Shown here piece after piece: positions 61,959-64,000 of a stretch of DNA of 64,000 nucleotides. This DNA comes from a virus. The position numbers were made by a program, and so were the translations under genes. The stretch's first letter is position 1. Each line of letters opens with the position of its first letter. Under the pieces are notes generated by a model. That model saw only the letters and a list, made by a program, of their open reading frames with translations, had not been told where the DNA came from and did no database searches. The stretch is taken from IMG/VR virus record IMGVR_UViG_3300030390_000715, positions 88,754-152,753 of that record. One strand, 5' to 3'.

Positions 61959-63638
61959 ATGGCAAATGAAGAAGGTTTGAAACTATTCGGTTTCAGTATC
62001 ACTAGAGCGAAGAAGGCTTCGGACACCAAAGAAAAGCTACCCGCTATCGTAGTTCCCACTGATGTTGATGGAGCTGGATACGTACAAGGTTCTGGTGCAG
62101 GTCATTTCGCTTCTTTTATCAATCAAGACGGTGATCAGTCTAAAGATAATGCACAACTTATTCATAAGTATCGTGGCGTTTCGATGCATCCAGAAGTCGA
62201 TATGGCGATTGAAGAAATCGTTAACGAGTCTATCGTTTCCTCAGACGAAACATCCTCTGTAGAACTGGCTCTAACCGACATCGATTGTCCAGATAAAATT
62301 AAAGAATCTATCAACGAAGAGTTCGATCACATTATTAGTATGCTCAAATTCAACGAATTGGGGCATGACATTTTCCGTTCATTCTATGTTGATGGTCGAG
62401 TAGTATACCATCTTTTAGTGAACGAGTCAAATCCAAAAGCGGGCATTCAGGACATACGAAATGTCGATGCCGCTAAAATTAGAAAAACTAAAAAAGTTAC
62501 CTATAAAAAGGACGAAAAAACCGGCGTCAAGATTATTGATAATATAGAAGAATTCTATGTATATGAAGAGAAGCCAGGCAATCAAACAGCTGGAATTAAG
62601 CTGTCACCTGACGCGATAACTTATGTGACTTCGGGTCTTCTTGACGAGTCAAAAAAGAAAGTCGTATCGTACCTTCACAAAGCATTAAAGCCTATCAATC
62701 AATTGAGAATGATGGAAGATTCGTTAGTTATCTATCGACTAGCTCGTGCGCCTGAGCGCAGAATATTTTACATAGACGTTGGTAGTTTACCACGGGGTAA
62801 AGCTGATCAGTATATGAAAGATATCATGGCTAAGTATCGTAACAAGGTTGTTTATGATGCTGATACTGGCAAGTTGAAAGATGACCGAAAGCACATGTCA
62901 ATGCTCGAAGACTTTTGGTTACCTCGTCGAGAGGGTGGTAAAGGCACAGAGATATCAACACTTCCTGGGGGTGAGAATCTTGGTCAGATAGATGATATTC
63001 TATATTTCCAGAAGAGACTATACAGATCATTGAATGTTCCTATAGGCAGATTAGAAAATGAAAACACCTTCTCTGTTGGTCGAAGTACTGAAATTTCTCG
63101 TGAAGAGGTTAAATTCCAGAAATTCATTGATCGTCTTAGACGTAGATTTAGTTCTGTTTTCTTAAACATTCTACGTAAACAACTTTTGCTCAAAGGCATT
63201 ATCACGGAGCAAGACTGGGATAAGTGGAAAGATGACATCTATATTGATTTCATTAAGGACAATCACTTTTCAGAATTGAAAGACATGGAGATTCTCCGTG
63301 AACGTATTGGATTAATGAATGAAGTCACACAATACGTAGGCGAATACTATTCTAAAAATTGGGTGATGAAGAATGTCATGCAATTAAACGAAGATGAAAT
63401 CAAAGAGATGCAGAAGCAGGTCAAAAAGGAAATCAAGGATGAAGAAATAGATGATCCTAAAGATAAAGATGAAGATGAAAAAGGTCAAGATTCTGAGCCT
63501 GCACCAACTCCGGTTACTGTAGTTGATGCACCAAAAGAAGAAGAGCCTAAGAAAGAGCATGTAGCTATGCCACAAGACGAGAAGCTTACCGAAGAAATGA
63601 CCACTTTTATGAGAAACCTGAATAATGAGTCAAAGTGA
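61959..63638 (+). CDS. 20: Portal protein gp20
   Basis: A 559-residue portal, twelve copies of which form the DNA gate at the head vertex. Diagnostic parts: YRGVSMHPEVDMAIEEIVNE, LKFNELGHDIFRSFYVDGRV, RRIFYIDVGSLPRGKADQYM, DIMAKYRNKVVYDADTGKLK, LEDFWLPRREGGKGTEISTL. T4 gp20 has about 524 residues. The C-terminal 80 residues are highly charged (IKDEEIDDPKDKDEDEKGQD). No late promoter was found in front. It overlaps the next gene by 14 nt. Confidence 0.97.
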   Translation: MANEEGLKLFGFSITRAKKASDTKEKLPAIVVPTDVDGAGYVQGSGAGHFASFINQDGDQSKDNAQLIHKYRGVSMHPEVDMAIEEIVNESIVSSDETSSVELALTDIDCPDKIKESINEEFDHIISMLKFNELGHDIFRSFYVDGRVVYHLLVNESNPKAGIQDIRNVDAAKIRKTKKVTYKKDEKTGVKIIDNIEEFYVYEEKPGNQTAGIKLSPDAITYVTSGLLDESKKKVVSYLHKALKPINQLRMMEDSLVIYRLARAPERRIFYIDVGSLPRGKADQYMKDIMAKYRNKVVYDADTGKLKDDRKHMSMLEDFWLPRREGGKGTEISTLPGGENLGQIDDILYFQKRLYRSLNVPIGRLENENTFSVGRSTEISREEVKFQKFIDRLRRRFSSVFLNILRKQLLLKGIITEQDWDKWKDDIYIDFIKDNHFSELKDMEILRERIGLMNEVTQYVGEYYSKNWVMKNVMQLNEDEIKEMQKQVKKEIKDEEIDDPKDKDEDEKGQDSEPAPTPVTVVDAPKEEEPKKEHVAMPQDEKLTEEMTTFMRNLNNESK

Positions 63639-64000
63639 TTTAACCCACGCCTTTCATATTGCCTATACCGAAGATCGTGTAAGAAAATTGAAGAGTGACA
63701 TCATTGAAAGAATGCAAGAGATCGAATTGCTTAAAGGCGATAAAGGTGACTCCGTAAAAGGTGATAAAGGTGACTCTGTTAAAGGCGATAAAGGTGACAA
63801 GGGAGACTCCATAAAAGGCGACAAAGGTGACAAAGGCGACTCTGTTAAAGGAGACAAAGGCGACTCGATAAAGGGTGACAAAGGCGATAAAGGTGACAAG
63901 GGAGACTCGATAAAGGGCGACTCGATAAAGGGTGACAAAGGCGACAAAGGTGACAAGGGTGACTCTGTTAAAGGCGACTCTGTAAAGGGTGACAAAGGCG
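63625..64000 (+). CDS. Collagen-like repeat protein, 3' end off the window edge
   Basis: The frame starts at ATG 63625 within the end of gp20 and is open to the window end, so only about 125 residues are seen. After a 37-residue helical N-terminus (SQSDLTHAFHIAYTEDRVRK) it is entirely KGDKGDSVKGDKGDS-type repeats, with short units GDK and longer GDSVK/GDSIK. Strict Gly-X-Y is broken by the Ser-Val/Ile-Lys units, so it is an interrupted collagen-like strand. It lies where T4 keeps the prohead core genes 67/68, between portal and protease. Function unknown: core component, head fibre or tail needle are possible. Confidence 0.75.
   Translation, partial: MSQSDLTHAFHIAYTEDRVRKLKSDIIERMQEIELLKGDKGDSVKGDKGDSVKGDKGDKGDSIKGDKGDKGDSVKGDKGDSIKGDKGDKGDKGDSIKGDSIKGDKGDKGDKGDSVKGDSVKGDKG
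63735..64000 (+). repeat. GGTGACAAAGGCGA-type tandem repeats
   Basis: Nine- and fifteen-base units encode GDK and GDSVK/GDSIK blocks. Third codon positions vary, so many copies are old, but neighbouring copies are nearly identical. It continues past the edge. Confidence 0.9.

Noticed and set aside
63735-64000. Non-coding satellite or CRISPR array
   Set aside because: The units are multiples of three and keep an open frame of GDK/GDSVK blocks from a well-placed ATG.
1-64000. Integrase, attachment sites or prophage signs
   Set aside because: No recombinase, repressor or flanking direct repeats were seen; all content is that of a lytic T4-like virus.

Overview
The window is a 64-kb piece of a large tailed-phage genome with a contractile tail. 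It belongs to the T4-like myoviruses, on the marine 'exo-T-even' side (relatives of the cyanophage and pelagiphage T4-likes). The evidence is a nearly complete T4-type tail, baseplate, neck, terminase and portal gene set, T4-type late promoters (TATAAATA), and a T4 gp33-like late-transcription coactivator. ThyX, a staphylococcal-nuclease-like protein, a gp53 with a large insertion and many long fibre-like proteins also fit marine relatives. I see no photosynthesis genes, tRNA genes, integrase or other host marker, so I cannot name the host.

Layout. 1-2.5 kb: a tightly packed run of very small early-type genes, most introduced by the same ribosome-binding block, ending in a strong terminator. 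2.5-6.5 kb: two consensus sigma70 promoters, a possible ~51-nt small RNA, thyX, small conserved genes, gp33 (late transcription) and gp32 (ssDNA binding, with its own promoter and terminator). 6.5-8.0 kb: a DUF1353-like membrane protein, an SNase-like nuclease and a small unknown gene, then a hairpin-rich intergenic stretch between convergent operons. 8.1-12.3 kb (minus strand): gp4, gp2-like, gp54, gp26, a -1-frame extension of gp26, and the probable tape measure protein. 12.3-30.2 kb: baseplate genes gp48, gp53, gp27, a gp5 function spread over separate genes (OB-fold plus lysozyme, amidase, spike), one unknown, gp25, gp6, gp8 and a 1768-residue baseplate protein. 30.3-39.6 kb: one apparent late transcript carrying a 2480-residue tyrosine-ladder protein, a small unknown, a glycosyltransferase and an oxygenase-like protein. 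39.7-47.7 kb: appendage/fibre proteins, one with eight Cys-containing helical repeats and a beta-helix. 47.7-50.7 kb: neck genes gp13, gp14 and gp15 (gp15 with extra Ig-like domains). 50.7-57.4 kb: more appendage proteins, including a 1239-residue Ig-repeat protein. 57.4-64 kb: terminase gp16/gp17, sheath gp18, tube gp19, portal gp20 and a collagen-like gene that runs off the right edge.

How it works together. Early sigma70-type promoters drive nucleotide and DNA metabolism and gp33. gp33 with a late sigma would then read the ten TATAAATA-like late promoters in front of the structural operons. Genes are packed with ATGA/TAATG overlaps, suggesting translational coupling. No gene-free stretch exceeds 300 bases; the longest (about 2451-2665 and 7998-8156) hold promoters, terminators and structured RNA candidates.

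Most interesting points: the tyrosine-ladder protein translationally linked to a glycosyltransferase and an oxygenase-like gene; the probable programmed -1 frameshift at the end of gp26 just before the tape measure gene; the dispersed peptidoglycan-degrading hub; and several candidate regulatory RNAs.
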